DNA of 64,000 bases from Alphaproteobacteria bacterium (GCA_005884765.1 VAZV01000145.1:46321-110320); one strand, 5' to 3'. Counted from the stretch's first letter, positions 7,657 to 16,947 are shown. The notes: generated by a model from the letters alone, not told the origin. Made by a program: numbers and translations.

Positions 7657-8304
7657 ATGAGGAACGTCTCCACAGAAGAAGCTGTCGCCATGATCCCCAA
7701 CGGCGCGAAGCTGATGGTCGGTGGTTTCATGGGTGTCGGCACGCCGGAGCGGCTGATTGACGAGCTCGTCCGGCAGCACAAGTCCGAACTTTTGCTCGTT
7801 TGCAACGACGCAGCGGTGCCAGGCAAGGGAGTCGGTAAGCTGATTGACGCAGCGCTCGTGTCGACACTGACCACTAGCCATATCGGTCTGAACCCGAAGG
7901 TGCAGGCGCAGATGATGGCGAACAAGATCGCGGTCGATCTGGTGCCCCAGGGCACGCTGGTCGAGCGCATCCGCGCCGGCGGTTGCGGACTAGGCGGCGT
8001 GCTCACCCCGACCGGCGTCGGAACGATCGTTGAGGGGGACAAGCGTCAGATCGCGATCGGCGGCAAGACCTTCCTGGTCGAGACGGCGCTTCGCTCGGAT
8101 TTCGCCCTGATCCATACATTCCTGGCCGACTATCTCGGCAACCTCGCTTACGCGCTCACCGCGCGCAATTTCAATCCCGTGATGGCGATGGCCGCCGACA
8201 CCGTCATTGTCACGGCAGAGCACATCGTTCCGGTCGGCGTGATCGCTCCGGATCACGTCATGACCCCAGCGCCTCTTGTCGACTATCTCGTCGCGAACGG
8301 GTGA
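7657..8304 (+). CDS. 3-oxoacid CoA-transferase family, subunit A (AtoD-like)
   Basis: The alpha subunit (215 residues) of a type I CoA-transferase, which moves CoA between an acyl-CoA and a free acid such as acetate/acetoacetate or succinate/acetoacetate. Visible family features are KLMVGGFMGVGTPERLIDEL near the N-terminus, the glycine-rich GCGLGGVLTPTGVGT and ALRSDFALIH. The start at 7657 is chosen because GGAG precedes it by eight bases; another ATG six codons earlier has no such site. Subunit B follows after four bases, so the two are surely co-translated. The upstream FixK-type box suggests a role in fermentation-like or polyhydroxybutyrate-linked acyl-CoA metabolism at low oxygen. The exact acid pair is unknown. 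Confidence 0.88.
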   Translation: MRNVSTEEAVAMIPNGAKLMVGGFMGVGTPERLIDELVRQHKSELLLVCNDAAVPGKGVGKLIDAALVSTLTTSHIGLNPKVQAQMMANKIAVDLVPQGTLVERIRAGGCGLGGVLTPTGVGTIVEGDKRQIAIGGKTFLVETALRSDFALIHTFLADYLGNLAYALTARNFNPVMAMAADTVIVTAEHIVPVGVIAPDHVMTPAPLVDYLVANG

Positions 8305-8308
8305 AAAC

Positions 8309-8959
8309 ATGGACGCACAAACGCTGATCGCCCGACGGGTCGCGCTTGAACTGCGCTCAGGAAATCTCGTCAATCTCGGCATCGGTATTCCGACTCTCGT
8401 CGCAAACTACCTTCCGCCGGGACTGAACGTCTTCTTCCAGTCGGAGAACGGGCTGATCGGCACGGGGCCGATCCCCGAGCAGGGCATGGCCCATCCTCTG
8501 CTGACCGATGCCGGGGGACGCCCGATCAGCGCGCTACCCGGCGCATCGACCTTTGACAGCGCGATGTCGTTCGGGTTGATCCGTGGCGGGCACGTCGATG
8601 TCACCGTGCTAGGCGGCCTGCAGGTCGACGCCGAAGGTCATCTCGCCAACTGGATGATCCCCGGCAAGATGGTGCCGGGCATGGGCGGCGCGATGGATTT
8701 GGTGACGGGAGCCAAGCGCGTGATCGTCGCTATGCAACACGCGGCCAAGGGAAAGTCGAAGATCGTCCAGAAGTGCAACCTTCCTCTTACGTCCTCGCGG
8801 TCGGTCGATCTTGTGGTCACCGATCTCGCCGTAATTGGCTTCCCTGACGGGCGGATCACGCTGCTCGAGACGGCACCAGGCATCAGCGTGGCTGAGGTTG
8901 TGGCGGTTACCGAGGCAGATCTCCTGATCCCGGACACCGTTCCACAAATGAGATTCTAG
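8309..8959 (+). CDS. 3-oxoacid CoA-transferase family, subunit B (AtoA-like)
   Basis: The beta subunit (216 residues), which carries the catalytic glutamate that forms the covalent glutamyl-CoA intermediate: Glu in SENGLIGTGP. Other family signatures are VNLGIGIPTLVANYLP, LPGASTFDSAMSFGLIRGGH and GAMDLVTGAKRVIVAM. Length is normal for the family. It follows subunit A with a four-base gap and precedes a MaoC-type hydratase gene. Together they could interconvert acetoacetyl-CoA, hydroxybutyryl-CoA and free acids; this is inference from neighbours. Confidence 0.9.
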   Translation: MDAQTLIARRVALELRSGNLVNLGIGIPTLVANYLPPGLNVFFQSENGLIGTGPIPEQGMAHPLLTDAGGRPISALPGASTFDSAMSFGLIRGGHVDVTVLGGLQVDAEGHLANWMIPGKMVPGMGGAMDLVTGAKRVIVAMQHAAKGKSKIVQKCNLPLTSSRSVDLVVTDLAVIGFPDGRITLLETAPGISVAEVVAVTEADLLIPDTVPQMRF

Positions 8960-8990
8960 GAATAGCTGCAGAGCGAACGCGGCACACAGC

Positions 8991-9449
8991 ATGAGAATAT
9001 TCGATGGTTTCGACGAGATCAGGTCCGCCGTCGGCCAGGAAATCGGCGCGAGCGAGTGGGTCGAGATTACCCAGGATCGCATCAATATGTTCGCGGAAGC
9101 AACCTGCGACGAGCAGTGGATCCATGTCAATCAAGCGAGAGCGGAAAAAGAGCTTCCGGGTGGCAGGACCATCGCACACGGGCTCCTCTCCCTCAGCCTC
9201 GCGCCGATGTTCGTTCGCTCCGTGATGGGCCTCAAGGGCCTGAAGAATACGCTCAACTATGGCGCCGACCGGATCCGCTACCTCGCACCGGTTCCGGCAG
9301 GTTCACGAATAAGAGGCCGCACCATGATCGCGGCGGCCGAGGAGGTTCCGCCCAATGGGTTGCGTGTGAACTACCGCATGGTGATCGAGATCGAGGGAGG
9401 GCAACGACCAGCTTGCGTCGCCGAGCTGATCGCCCTGCACTATCGCTGA
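8991..9449 (+). CDS. MaoC-family (R)-specific enoyl-CoA hydratase-like protein
   Basis: A 152-residue single hot-dog domain. The catalytic-site pattern of MaoC/PhaJ proteins is present: FAEATCDEQWIHVN with Asp and His, then GGRTIAHGLLSLSLAP. It also has NYGADRIRYLAPVPAGSRIRG, typical of this NodN/MaoC branch. It would hydrate trans-2-enoyl-CoA to (R)-3-hydroxyacyl-CoA. It follows the CoA-transferase genes on the same strand after 31 bases. In many relatives this domain is fused in front of phosphate acetyltransferase; here Pta is a separate gene nearby on the other strand. No strong ribosome binding site is visible. Confidence 0.85.
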   Translation: MRIFDGFDEIRSAVGQEIGASEWVEITQDRINMFAEATCDEQWIHVNQARAEKELPGGRTIAHGLLSLSLAPMFVRSVMGLKGLKNTLNYGADRIRYLAPVPAGSRIRGRTMIAAAEEVPPNGLRVNYRMVIEIEGGQRPACVAELIALHYR

Positions 9450-9476
9450 GCTTCTCTTGTCGACTCGCAAGCAACC

Positions 9477-10268
9477 TCAATCAATAATATGGTACCCACC
9501 GTCGATGTACGTGACATCGCCGGTAATGAGCTTTGCACCATCGAGCGCGAGAAATGCGGTCGCGGCACCGACGTCATCGATGCTGACCAGGCTTCGAGCC
9601 GGCGCCTTGCTCTGCGCCTTGTCCAAGAGTTCATCGAACTCCGGAATGCCTGACGCGGCGCGCGTCGCCAATGGGCCGGGCGAGATCGCATGGACGCGAA
9701 TGCCCTTGGGACCGACCTCCGCGGCGATATAACGGACCGCAGCTTCGAGCGCGGCCTTTGCAACCCCCATCACATTATAGTTCTCCACGACCATCTGGCT
9801 GCCGTAATAGGTCATCGTGAACAGGGTGCCGCCATTCTTCATCAACGGCTCTGCGAGATGCGCCATGCGCATGAATGACCAGCAGGACACATCCATGGTC
9901 TTGAGAAAGCCGTCGCGCCCGACGTCAATGACTCGCCCGTGCAACGCCTCCTTCGGCGAGAAGGCGATCGAGTGCAGCAGGAAATCCAGTTTGCCCCATT
10001 CCTTCTCGATCCGTTCGAAGACCTGCTCGGTCTGACCTTCCACGGTCACATCGAGCGGCATGAAGATCGGCGCTTCAAGCGCCTGGGCAAGCGGCTCGAC
10101 AAACCTCTTTGCCCGATCGTTCAGATATGTCACCGCGAGGTCCGCGCCCAACGCCCGAAACGCCTTGGCGCATCCCCAAGCGATCGACTGATCGTTGGCA
10201 ATGCCCACGATCAGTCCCTTCTTGCCCTTCAGGGCGACCTTCGTCTCGGGGAACACTGGAATATTCAT
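9477..10268 (-). CDS. fabI: Enoyl-ACP reductase, FabI type
   Basis: A 263-residue short-chain dehydrogenase-like enoyl-ACP reductase that performs the last reduction of each fatty-acid elongation cycle using NAD(P)H. FabI-specific features are [19 protein letters not shown], where classical SDRs have TGxxx[27 protein letters not shown] and the active-site Tyr-x6-Lys in [15 protein letters not shown]. The end [14 protein letters not shown] is also typical. The ATG overlaps the ackA stop codon (ATGA), so it is translated as the last gene of the DUF3141-pta-ackA-fabI operon. FabI in an acetate-kinase operon under a FixK-type box suggests a second, condition-specific isozyme rather than the housekeeping one. 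Confidence 0.92.
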   Translation of the reverse strand: MNIPVFPETKVALKGKKGLIVGIANDQSIAWGCAKAFRALGADLAVTYLNDRAKRFVEPLAQALEAPIFMPLDVTVEGQTEQVFERIEKEWGKLDFLLHSIAFSPKEALHGRVIDVGRDGFLKTMDVSCWSFMRMAHLAEPLMKNGGTLFTMTYYGSQMVVENYNVMGVAKAALEAAVRYIAAEVGPKGIRVHAISPGPLATRAASGIPEFDELLDKAQSKAPARSLVSIDDVGAATAFLALDGAKLITGDVTYIDGGYHIID

Positions 10269-11476
10269 GACGCGATCTCACGTTTGGCATTTGAGTTCGT
10301 GGCCCAGAGGACCGACAGCGTGTGCTCGGCAATCATCCGTTCCTCGTCCGTGGGAATGACGTAGACGGGAACGCGGCTGCCTCTCTGCGATATCTTCAGC
10401 GCGTGTTTGGCGTTTTCAGTAGGATCGAGAGAGACACCTAGCCATGCGAGCTTCTCGGCTACGCAGGCACGGATAGCGTTGGAGTTCTCCCCGATCCCTG
10501 CCGTGAAAACGAACGCATCGATACCCTGTAGTGCGGCCGCGAGCATTCCGGCTGAAAGCCCAACTCTGTAAGCGAAATAGTCGATGGCAAAGCTGGCACG
10601 CGGATCGCGGCTCTCCAGCAGCTCGCGCATGTCATTGCTTACGCCGGACAATCCTTTCAATCCGCAATCGCGATAAAGAAAGTCCTGCACTTTTCCGGCA
10701 TCCATCCTCTTTTCCGACATCAAATAGAGCACCACGCCGGGATCGATCTGGCCCGGTCGCGTTCCCATGGGCAAGCCATCCAGCGCGGTAAAGCCCATGG
10801 TGCTTTCAACGCTGCGGCCACCCTTCAAGGCGCACATCGAGGCGCCGCTTCCGAGATGCGCAACGATCACGCGCCCCGCGGTGATTTCGGGCGCGACCTT
10901 CGGCAATGTTCTCGCGATGTATTCGTACGAGAGACCATGGAAACCGTAACGCCTGACTCCCTCTTCGTAGAGCTGATAGGGGATGGCGTACTGGTCCGCG
11001 ACCCCGTCATGGCCGCGATGAAAAGCAGTGTCGAAGCAGGCGACCTGCGGAAGCGTCGGGAAGTTCGCAAGGAGGGATTTGATCGGCGCGAGATTGTGGG
11101 GCTGATGAAGCGGTGCCAGCGCAATGTATCGCTCGAGGCGCGCGACCAGCCCATGATCGACCGGAATGGGCCGGTCATAGTCGGGACCACCATGAACCAC
11201 ACGATGTCCGACCGCCATCGGTGTGATGCGGAGTTCGTCACGAAGCCAGGAACCCGCCACCATCAATGCGGCCGAAACATCCGCAACCGCCTCGATCGGA
11301 TAGGCGCGATCGGCTAGCGCGTCACCCTTCGCCCCGGTCGCGCGGAGCCGCGGCCGGCTTCCAATCCCGTCCATCTGCCCCTTGAGCTGCCGCTGGAGCC
11401 CGCCGTCTCCATCGACCGCAAAGACCTGAAACTTCACGCTCGACGAACCTGCATTGACGACAAGGATCGTATCCAT
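10265..11476 (-). CDS. ackA: Acetate kinase
   Basis: A 403-residue acetate kinase (ASKHA fold) converting acetyl phosphate and ADP into acetate and ATP, or the reverse. Recognised motifs in order are [16 protein letters not shown] at the N-terminus, [64 protein letters not shown] and [11 protein letters not shown]. The start is the ATG at 11476, where the [10 protein letters not shown] motif begins; the longer frame to 11545 reads through the pta tail. It follows pta by five bases and overlaps fabI by four. Together with Pta it allows substrate-level ATP formation from acetyl-CoA, useful under oxygen limitation, which fits the upstream FixK-type box. Confidence 0.95.
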   Translation of the reverse strand: MDTILVVNAGSSSVKFQVFAVDGDGGLQRQLKGQMDGIGSRPRLRATGAKGDALADRAYPIEAVADVSAALMVAGSWLRDELRITPMAVGHRVVHGGPDYDRPIPVDHGLVARLERYIALAPLHQPHNLAPIKSLLANFPTLPQVACFDTAFHRGHDGVADQYAIPYQLYEEGVRRYGFHGLSYEYIARTLPKVAPEITAGRVIVAHLGSGASMCALKGGRSVESTMGFTALDGLPMGTRPGQIDPGVVLYLMSEKRMDAGKVQDFLYRDCGLKGLSGVSNDMRELLESRDPRASFAIDYFAYRVGLSAGMLAAALQGIDAFVFTAGIGENSNAIRACVAEKLAWLGVSLDPTENAKHALKISQRGSRVPVYVIPTDEERMIAEHTLSVLWATNSNAKREIAS

Positions 11477-11481
11477 GGCAA

Positions 11482-12444
11482 TCACGCGGCAGCGCTGATG
11501 GCCCGGCGGCGACGCGCGTCTGCATAGAGCGTCGCTACCGCGCACGAAGCCATGCGGGCTCTTGGCGTGTCCGCACGGGAGGTCAGCACGATCGGAACAC
11601 GGGCGCCAAGAACGATCCCGGCCCCGTCGGCTTTTGCGAAATAGGCCAAATTCTTGGCCAGCATGTTGCCGGATTCAAGGTCGGGCACCACGAGGATCTG
11701 GGCACGTCCCGCGACTTCCGACTTGATGCCCTTAATCCTCGCTGCTTCGGTGTCGACCGCATTGTCGAACGCCAGCGGCCCATCGAGCAGGCCGCCGGTG
11801 ATCTGCCCGCGATCGGCCATCTTGCAAAGCGCCGCAGCCTCGACGGTGGACGGGATCTTGGAGGTGACGGTCTCCACCGCTGACAAAATGGCCACTCTGG
11901 GAAGCGTGCCGAAGCCGGTATGAGTGAACAAATCGATGGCGTTTTGAATGATGTCGCGCTTGCAATCGAGATCCGGGAAAATGTTGATGGCGGCGTCGGT
12001 GATGAAGACGGTCTCGGCATAGGTCGGCACATCCATTACGAACACATGGCTGATGCGCCGGTCAGTCCGAAGGCCCGTTGCTTTCGCCGTCACGCTGCGC
12101 ATCAGTTCGTCGGTATGCAGGCTGCCCTTCATCAATATTTCGCCCTTGGCCGCGTGGATGAGCTCGACCCCCTTCGCGGCGGCCTCTTCGCTATGCTCGG
12201 CATCGACGACCTCGTAGCCCGAGATATTGATGTTATGCTTGGCGGCGACGCTTGCGATCTTCGACGCGGGACCGACGAGGATCGGTTTGATGATTCCCGC
12301 TTCCGCCGCGTCGGCTGTGCCTCGTAGCGAGGTCTCGTCGCAGGGATGCACCACGATCGTCGTGACCGCCGGGACAGCCTTTGCTGCCGCAATCAGCCGG
12401 TCGTATTTTGAAGGCCGTGCTTCACCTGCCGCTTGTGTGCTCAT
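11482..12444 (-). CDS. pta: Phosphate acetyltransferase (PTA_PTB family, short form)
   Basis: A 320-residue enzyme of the phosphate acetyl/butyryltransferase family, converting acetyl-CoA and phosphate into acetyl phosphate and CoA. Family features are [85 protein letters not shown] and [21 protein letters not shown]. It lacks the N-terminal DRTGG/dethiobiotin-synthase-like domains of E. coli Pta and any MaoC domain. It sits between the DUF3141 gene and ackA with 5-15 base gaps. Acetyl rather than butyryl specificity is inferred from the ackA neighbour. Confidence 0.9.
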   Translation of the reverse strand: MSTQAAGEARPSKYDRLIAAAKAVPAVTTIVVHPCDETSLRGTADAAEAGIIKPILVGPASKIASVAAKHNINISGYEVVDAEHSEEAAAKGVELIHAAKGEILMKGSLHTDELMRSVTAKATGLRTDRRISHVFVMDVPTYAETVFITDAAINIFPDLDCKRDIIQNAIDLFTHTGFGTLPRVAILSAVETVTSKIPSTVEAAALCKMADRGQITGGLLDGPLAFDNAVDTEAARIKGIKSEVAGRAQILVVPDLESGNMLAKNLAYFAKADGAGIVLGARVPIVLTSRADTPRARMASCAVATLYADARRRRAISAAA

Positions 12445-12458
12445 TGCCTGGCTCCCGG

Positions 12459-14681
12459 TTAAGAGGCCTTCGCCTGCGGATCGAAAGGGCCTGTATTCGC
12501 CTGCGAGGTGGAATCTTCGGTCACTCCAAACAGCTCGGTCACGCGGCGCAGCCGCTTTGCGACTTCGCCGGAAATTTCGGCACTTGCGGAAAGCACATCG
12601 CGGATCACGGCGAGGCCGGAACGGCGCGCCTCTGCATCCCGCGGCAGCATTTTCGGAATAGCCGTCAGGCTTGCTTCCTGGTCGAGCAGCAGCATGAAGA
12701 ACTGCTCGCGCACCATGGATTTGAACTCAGCCAGCGTTAGCCGCGGTCCTTTGTCATTCGTCCGTGCTCGACGTAACGCTTCGAGGCTACGCTCATCGAC
12801 CATACCGCGCGGGGCGCCGACATAGAGTAGACCGCGGATAACGCACTCCCTCAAGCCGCCGCTCGGAATCCGCGATTTTAGTTCCGCGATGCGTGCGTCG
12901 AGACGCCTACGATGTTCCTGCGACATCTCTGGCGTCGGCGACGGATCCGCCTCAGGATCGATCCCGACCGCGGCCTGCAGCGCAGGCGAGCCATAGACCG
13001 AGAGAAAGATTTTTTCGCTGAGCGCTTCTTGCGCGTCGCGCCACTGATCGAGCGCGCCGACAATACTTTTCGAAACGGTCTCCTGAAACGCGAGGAACGC
13101 ATTGTCGGATGTTGCTGGCTTGCGGTGCTCACGGATTTTTTCCGCGGTCGTCTCGATCGCCTTTGTCAGCGGATTTTGGCCCGCGAGCGCCTCATATTGC
13201 ACGCGGAGCGGATGCCACTGACGGGCCAATTCCGCCATCTGCGGCGTCGCCATGGTCTTGATCCAGGGCTGCACAAACTTGCGATAGTTGGCAAGATTGA
13301 TCTCCGACACGCGGGCGGCGGTCGCAAAGCGCCGCTCATCTTCGAGGCTGTTGCCGCCCATCGCTCGGATGTCGTCGAGCGAGCGCTGCTCGCAGCGCAT
13401 GATCCATTGTCCGGACGCCATATCCGGATTGGCCGTATCGGCGGATTTGGCCTCAAACGTCGCTTCATAGAGTCCGGGTGGCAGCACATCGATCAGATCG
13501 ATGTTGCTTGAAAACTCGCTGTGCTCCTTCTTCGCAACACCGCCCGAAACGAAGATTCCCAGATGGCCGACTGTCTCATGCACCGTATAGACGATCGTCT
13601 GCCCGTATGCCCTGATCTCGTCGACATCATGGTAGAGATCAAGGATCCAGCCAAGCGCCTGCTGCGGCGGCGTGATGTTGTCGCCCTTTGAGCAGAATAC
13701 GACGATCGGTGAGCGGATGCTGCGTAGATCGACGACTTGGCCGTCGGAAGTCTTGATACAGCCCGTCGCGAGACGGTTGCCGACAAAGAGCTCATCGACG
13801 ATGAACTGGATTTCTTCGGCATTCAGGTTGACGTGTCCGCCCCACCATTTTTCGAATTCGAGATAGCGCTCCGCTTCGGTATCGACCCTCGAGTACACGT
13901 TGTATTGCTTGGTCCAGAGTGTGTTCGAGGGATTCATGTTCTCGAAGTTCTGAACCAGCCAGGCTCCGTCAAACTTGCCGGCGCCGAGATCGCTGGTGAG
14001 TGCAGTCAGCCAGCTCCCTCCCAGGAGGCCACCGGAATAGCGCATCGGATTCTTGCCATGGACGCCGGCCCAGTAGGATAGCGGGGCGCCCGCAACGATG
14101 ATCGGGCCGAACAGCTCTGGCCGCAGCGAAGCCAGAATCATCACCGCCCAGCCGGCCTGGCAGTTGCCGATCACGCACGGCTTGCCATCGGCCTCGGGAT
14201 GCAATGCAATCACTTTCTCGAGGAACACCCCCTCGGCGCGGGCAATGTCCCCGATCGTCTGTCCTGGCATGGGTTCCGGCATGAATCCGACGAAATAGCA
14301 GGGATGGCCCGCCTTCATCGCCACGCCGATCTCGCTGTCGGCCTTGAATCCCCCGATACCGGGGCCATGCCCAGCGCGCGGATCGACGACGACGAAGGGA
14401 CGCCGTTTCAGATCGATCTCGACTCCCTTTGGCGGCGTTATTCTCACCAGACCGTAATTGACGGGCCGCTCGAGAGTTCTGCCGTCAACGACCAGCTCCA
14501 CACTGTAGTCGAGGACATGCGGCACGGTTTCGGCCAAATGTTCGCGGTATTGCTCGCCGCGCCGGCGCATCACATCCAGGAACAGCACACTGCGCTGTCC
14601 CGCATCGACCATGTATTCCATGGCGGAGGCAAAGAACGAGGGCGGAGCACCGTCCGGGATTTTTGGCAGTTCCATTGACAT
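12459..14681 (-). CDS. DUF3141 family PhaC-like alpha/beta-hydrolase protein
   Basis: A 740-residue protein of the DUF3141 family, often labelled poly-beta-hydroxybutyrate synthase-like. The N-terminal 400 residues form an alpha/beta hydrolase: FVVVDPRAGHGPGIGGF, CYFVGFMPEPMPGQTI, a nucleophile elbow GNCQAGWAVM with cysteine as in PhaC, Asp in VFCSKGDNITPP and His in VGHLGIFVSGG. The C-terminal 300 residues are helical and family-specific. Whether it makes polyhydroxyalkanoate is unproven. It is the first gene of the operon with pta, ackA and fabI, and a FixK-type box lies 63 bp upstream. AGGGA about eight bases before the ATG at 14681 supports this start; a second ATG is two codons later. 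From memory, a similar PhbC-annotated gene of B. japonicum is FixK2-controlled. Confidence 0.88.
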   Translation of the reverse strand: MSMELPKIPDGAPPSFFASAMEYMVDAGQRSVLFLDVMRRRGEQYREHLAETVPHVLDYSVELVVDGRTLERPVNYGLVRITPPKGVEIDLKRRPFVVVDPRAGHGPGIGGFKADSEIGVAMKAGHPCYFVGFMPEPMPGQTIGDIARAEGVFLEKVIALHPEADGKPCVIGNCQAGWAVMILASLRPELFGPIIVAGAPLSYWAGVHGKNPMRYSGGLLGGSWLTALTSDLGAGKFDGAWLVQNFENMNPSNTLWTKQYNVYSRVDTEAERYLEFEKWWGGHVNLNAEEIQFIVDELFVGNRLATGCIKTSDGQVVDLRSIRSPIVVFCSKGDNITPPQQALGWILDLYHDVDEIRAYGQTIVYTVHETVGHLGIFVSGGVAKKEHSEFSSNIDLIDVLPPGLYEATFEAKSADTANPDMASGQWIMRCEQRSLDDIRAMGGNSLEDERRFATAARVSEINLANYRKFVQPWIKTMATPQMAELARQWHPLRVQYEALAGQNPLTKAIETTAEKIREHRKPATSDNAFLAFQETVSKSIVGALDQWRDAQEALSEKIFLSVYGSPALQAAVGIDPEADPSPTPEMSQEHRRRLDARIAELKSRIPSGGLRECVIRGLLYVGAPRGMVDERSLEALRRARTNDKGPRLTLAEFKSMVREQFFMLLLDQEASLTAIPKMLPRDAEARRSGLAVIRDVLSASAEISGEVAKRLRRVTELFGVTEDSTSQANTGPFDPQAKAS

Positions 14682-14743
14682 GCTTGAAATCCCTTGCTGT
14701 CTGAATTTTGCAGCTCAGGTTGGCCCCCGCTGTGCGAGCCCCT

Positions 14744-14757
14744 TTGACATAGGTCAA
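14744..14757 (-). promoter_or_regulatory. FixK/FNR-type box of the DUF3141-pta-ackA-fabI operon
   Basis: TTGACATAGGTCAA fits TTGA-N6-TCAA and lies about 63 bp before the first gene of the operon. The same 14 bases recur at 18666-18679 before the Cax gene. Confidence 0.7.
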
Positions 14758-14833
14758 GGGAGACAAGCGGTCACAGGCGGGCGCACGCTTGCATGCAGAC
14801 GGTATCTCGCTATTCGGAGACGTCGCAAAAACT

Positions 14834-15934
14834 TCATTCGGCCGGGACTTGCCCTGAGGGAGCATCGCCGGCCTGGTCGTCGCGGATCCAGGCCATCATC
14901 AATTCCCAGCCAACGGCCAGGACGATCGGACCGATGAACAGGCCGACGATTCCGTGTGCAAGAGTTCCCCCCAGTAATCCGACAAACAGGACAGGCATCG
15001 GCGTCGTCAAGCCGCGCGACATCAACAGCGGCTTCAGCACGTTATCCATCAAGCCGACCAGCACCAGATAGACAGTGATGAGAAGCGCCGGCGCGACATC
15101 CTGGGTCATCCAGATCCAGACAATACAAGGGACCAGAACGATGGCTGCCCCGACCTGCAGGATGGACAAGATCATCACCACGAAGGCCAACAGGCCGGCG
15201 TTGGCGAAGCCCGCAAATTTCAGTCCGATTCCAAACAGGAAAGCTTGCACCAGCGCGATGCCGATCACGCCCTGGGAGACCGAGCGTATGGTTTTTCCCG
15301 CCAGCGCGACGAAGTCTTCGCTCCGCTCCGGCAACAACCGCGCCATGATGGACTTGCTTGCCTCCACCAGCCGCGGCCCCGACGGAAGCAGAAAGCCCGC
15401 CAAAATCACCGCGACGACAAATTTAAGCGCGCCGAGGCCCATGCCTCCCACCATGGCAAGCGTGGAGAGAAGCAGCGGCTTCAGATGGGGCGCAAGCTGG
15501 GTGAGGACGGCTTCAAGATTGGTGGACGCCTGGTTCCATAGATCGTAAAGCCGCTCGCCGACGACCGGCCAATCCTTGATGGCGGTGGGAGGCGAAGGCA
15601 CCAGCGGCCGCTCTGAACCGAGTTGCTCGGAGATTGTTTGCAATCCCTCGACGAGGCCGACGCCAAGCCACGTCGCGGGAGCGATCACGATCGCGGCCGC
15701 CAATACTGTGACGATGCAGGCCGCGAGCGTCAGCCTCCGGCCGAGATGGCCGGACAGCCATGTGTGGACCGGATACAGCGCCACCGCGAGGACCACGCTC
15801 CAGGCCAGGATGCCTATGAAGGGACGAACAAGGACGAAGCACCAGAAGATGAGCGCGGCGAGCAAGCCAAGGCGAAAGGCGATCTGGATCACCTCCCCGC
15901 CCGACCGGTTCTGCCGAAATGCGCGCAATGGCAT
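14834..15934 (-). CDS. AI-2E family permease (UPF0118)
   Basis: A 366-residue inner-membrane protein with about eight predicted helices in the order of the AI-2E transporter family. Helices lie near the N-terminus (LAALIFWCFVLVRPFIGILAW), there is a long periplasmic stretch around residues 90-150, and the C-terminal half has VSQGVIGIALVQAFLFGIG, the conserved LMDNVLKPLLM and a GGTLAHGIVGLFIGPIVLAV ending. Members export diverse small molecules or act as Na+/H+ antiporters; the AI-2 name reflects one E. coli member only. A TTGA-N6-TCAA box lies 60 bp upstream and is shared with the divergent acetyltransferase gene. Substrate unknown. Confidence 0.87.
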   Translation of the reverse strand: MPLRAFRQNRSGGEVIQIAFRLGLLAALIFWCFVLVRPFIGILAWSVVLAVALYPVHTWLSGHLGRRLTLAACIVTVLAAAIVIAPATWLGVGLVEGLQTISEQLGSERPLVPSPPTAIKDWPVVGERLYDLWNQASTNLEAVLTQLAPHLKPLLLSTLAMVGGMGLGALKFVVAVILAGFLLPSGPRLVEASKSIMARLLPERSEDFVALAGKTIRSVSQGVIGIALVQAFLFGIGLKFAGFANAGLLAFVVMILSILQVGAAIVLVPCIVWIWMTQDVAPALLITVYLVLVGLMDNVLKPLLMSRGLTTPMPVLFVGLLGGTLAHGIVGLFIGPIVLAVGWELMMAWIRDDQAGDAPSGQVPAE

Positions 15935-15993
15935 TGCCCACCATCCATCGGCGTTGACCGGCCAGCCTATCGATCCGTGTCAAACGTCAGGCT

Positions 15994-16007
15994 TGATCCA
16001 GATCAAG
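15994..16007. promoter_or_regulatory. FixK/FNR-type box between AI-2E permease and GNAT genes
   Basis: TTGATCCAGATCAA, the closest of all the boxes here to the rhizobial FixK consensus TTGATC-NN-GATCAA. It is 60 bp from the permease start and about 69 bp from the acetyltransferase start, so it can serve both. Confidence 0.75.
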
Positions 16008-16075
16008 CGCCCGCCGGCAACCGCGGTCCCTTAGTTCGTAAGAGGATGTCACCGGCCACGATATTTGCGAGAACG

Positions 16076-16600
16076 ATGATGGCAAGCACAGCCGACTATT
16101 CCGCCGTCGAATGTCTCCGCGACGGCAGCACGATCGAAATCCGGGCGTTACGGCCAGACGACCAGGACGACATGCTCGCAGCGGTCAACCGAACCAGCCT
16201 CCAATCGCTGCAGCGCCGCTTCTTCGTCCCGAAGCGCGGCTTCTCGGACAAGGAGATCGCGTTTTTCATGAATATCGATTTCACCAGTCACGTTGCTCTG
16301 GTTGCGCAGATCGACGAAGAAGGCCGGCCGGTGATCGCAGGCGGAGGCCGTTATATCGTCACGCAGCCGGGCCAGGCTGAACTCGCCTTTGTCGTGGTCG
16401 ATGCCCATCAGGGCAAGGGAATTGCGAAGTCGCTCATGCGCCATCTGCTTGCGATCGCCCGCGACGCAGGGTTGAAGGAGTTGACCGCGGAAGTTCTCCC
16501 GGAGAATGCGGCGATGCTCAAGGTGTTCAGCGGTTTCGGCTTCCGTTCAAGAGCCGGCGGCGATCCGCAGGTCCGACACTTGGTGTTGCAACTTTCGTGA
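16076..16600 (+). CDS. GNAT family N-acetyltransferase
   Basis: A 174-residue GNAT domain. Acetyl-CoA binding motif A is seen in VVVDAHQGKGIAKSLMRHLLAIA, with the pattern QGKGIA, preceded by the strand QAELAFVVVD and followed by LKELTAEVLPENAAMLKVF. The GSTIEIRALRPDDQDDML start and the PENAAML segment resemble the acetyltransferase module of Pat-type protein lysine acetyltransferases, so protein acetylation is possible, but the substrate is unknown. Two adjacent ATGs (16076, 16079) follow GAGAACG; an earlier ATG at 16046 has AGAGG immediately before it, too close to be ideal. The FixK-type box upstream suggests low-oxygen induction, interesting beside a pta-ackA operon. Confidence 0.82.
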   Translation: MMASTADYSAVECLRDGSTIEIRALRPDDQDDMLAAVNRTSLQSLQRRFFVPKRGFSDKEIAFFMNIDFTSHVALVAQIDEEGRPVIAGGGRYIVTQPGQAELAFVVVDAHQGKGIAKSLMRHLLAIARDAGLKELTAEVLPENAAMLKVFSGFGFRSRAGGDPQVRHLVLQLS

Positions 16601-16947
16601 ACGCGAGAGCGCGTTCGTTTGGATCCACAGCCTCGTTCAACGAAGCCCGAGCGGGGATCTGCGATAGCCGCTGCTCGGTGCCTCGTTTCGACCGTCAGAA
16701 GCGCCACCGCAAGAACGGTTCGAATACCAAGACGACGTCCCATGAAAGCTGCTTCGCGATAACCGGCACGAGCGAAGAAAGCCCGTTCGTTCTCCCCCTA
16801 CCGGGCACACCGGGCCAAGACTTGCCGCGGCCTGCTTGAGATAGATCAAAGCTCCTCGGCGAGGTCAGCAAAATCCTGCCCTCGTACCCGCCTCCGGTCA
16901 ATCGTCGACAACCGACGCCGCGCCGGCTGGGTGGCGTTCCATGTGAG
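16601..16947. other. Intergenic region with FixK-type box before the SulP gene
   Basis: About 347 bases. Apart from the TTGA-N6-TCAA box at 16836-16849 I see no supported gene; a GTG-initiated frame crosses it but has no family features or ribosome binding site. Confidence 0.4.
16836..16849 (+). promoter_or_regulatory. FixK/FNR-type box upstream of the SulP permease
   Basis: TTGAGATAGATCAA fits TTGA-N6-TCAA and ends about 99 bp before the SulP start codon. Confidence 0.6.

Noticed and set aside
16597..16839. GTG-initiated 80-residue frame after the GNAT gene
   Set aside because: It overlaps the GNAT stop and lacks a ribosome binding site or recognisable domain; I treat the region as a promoter.
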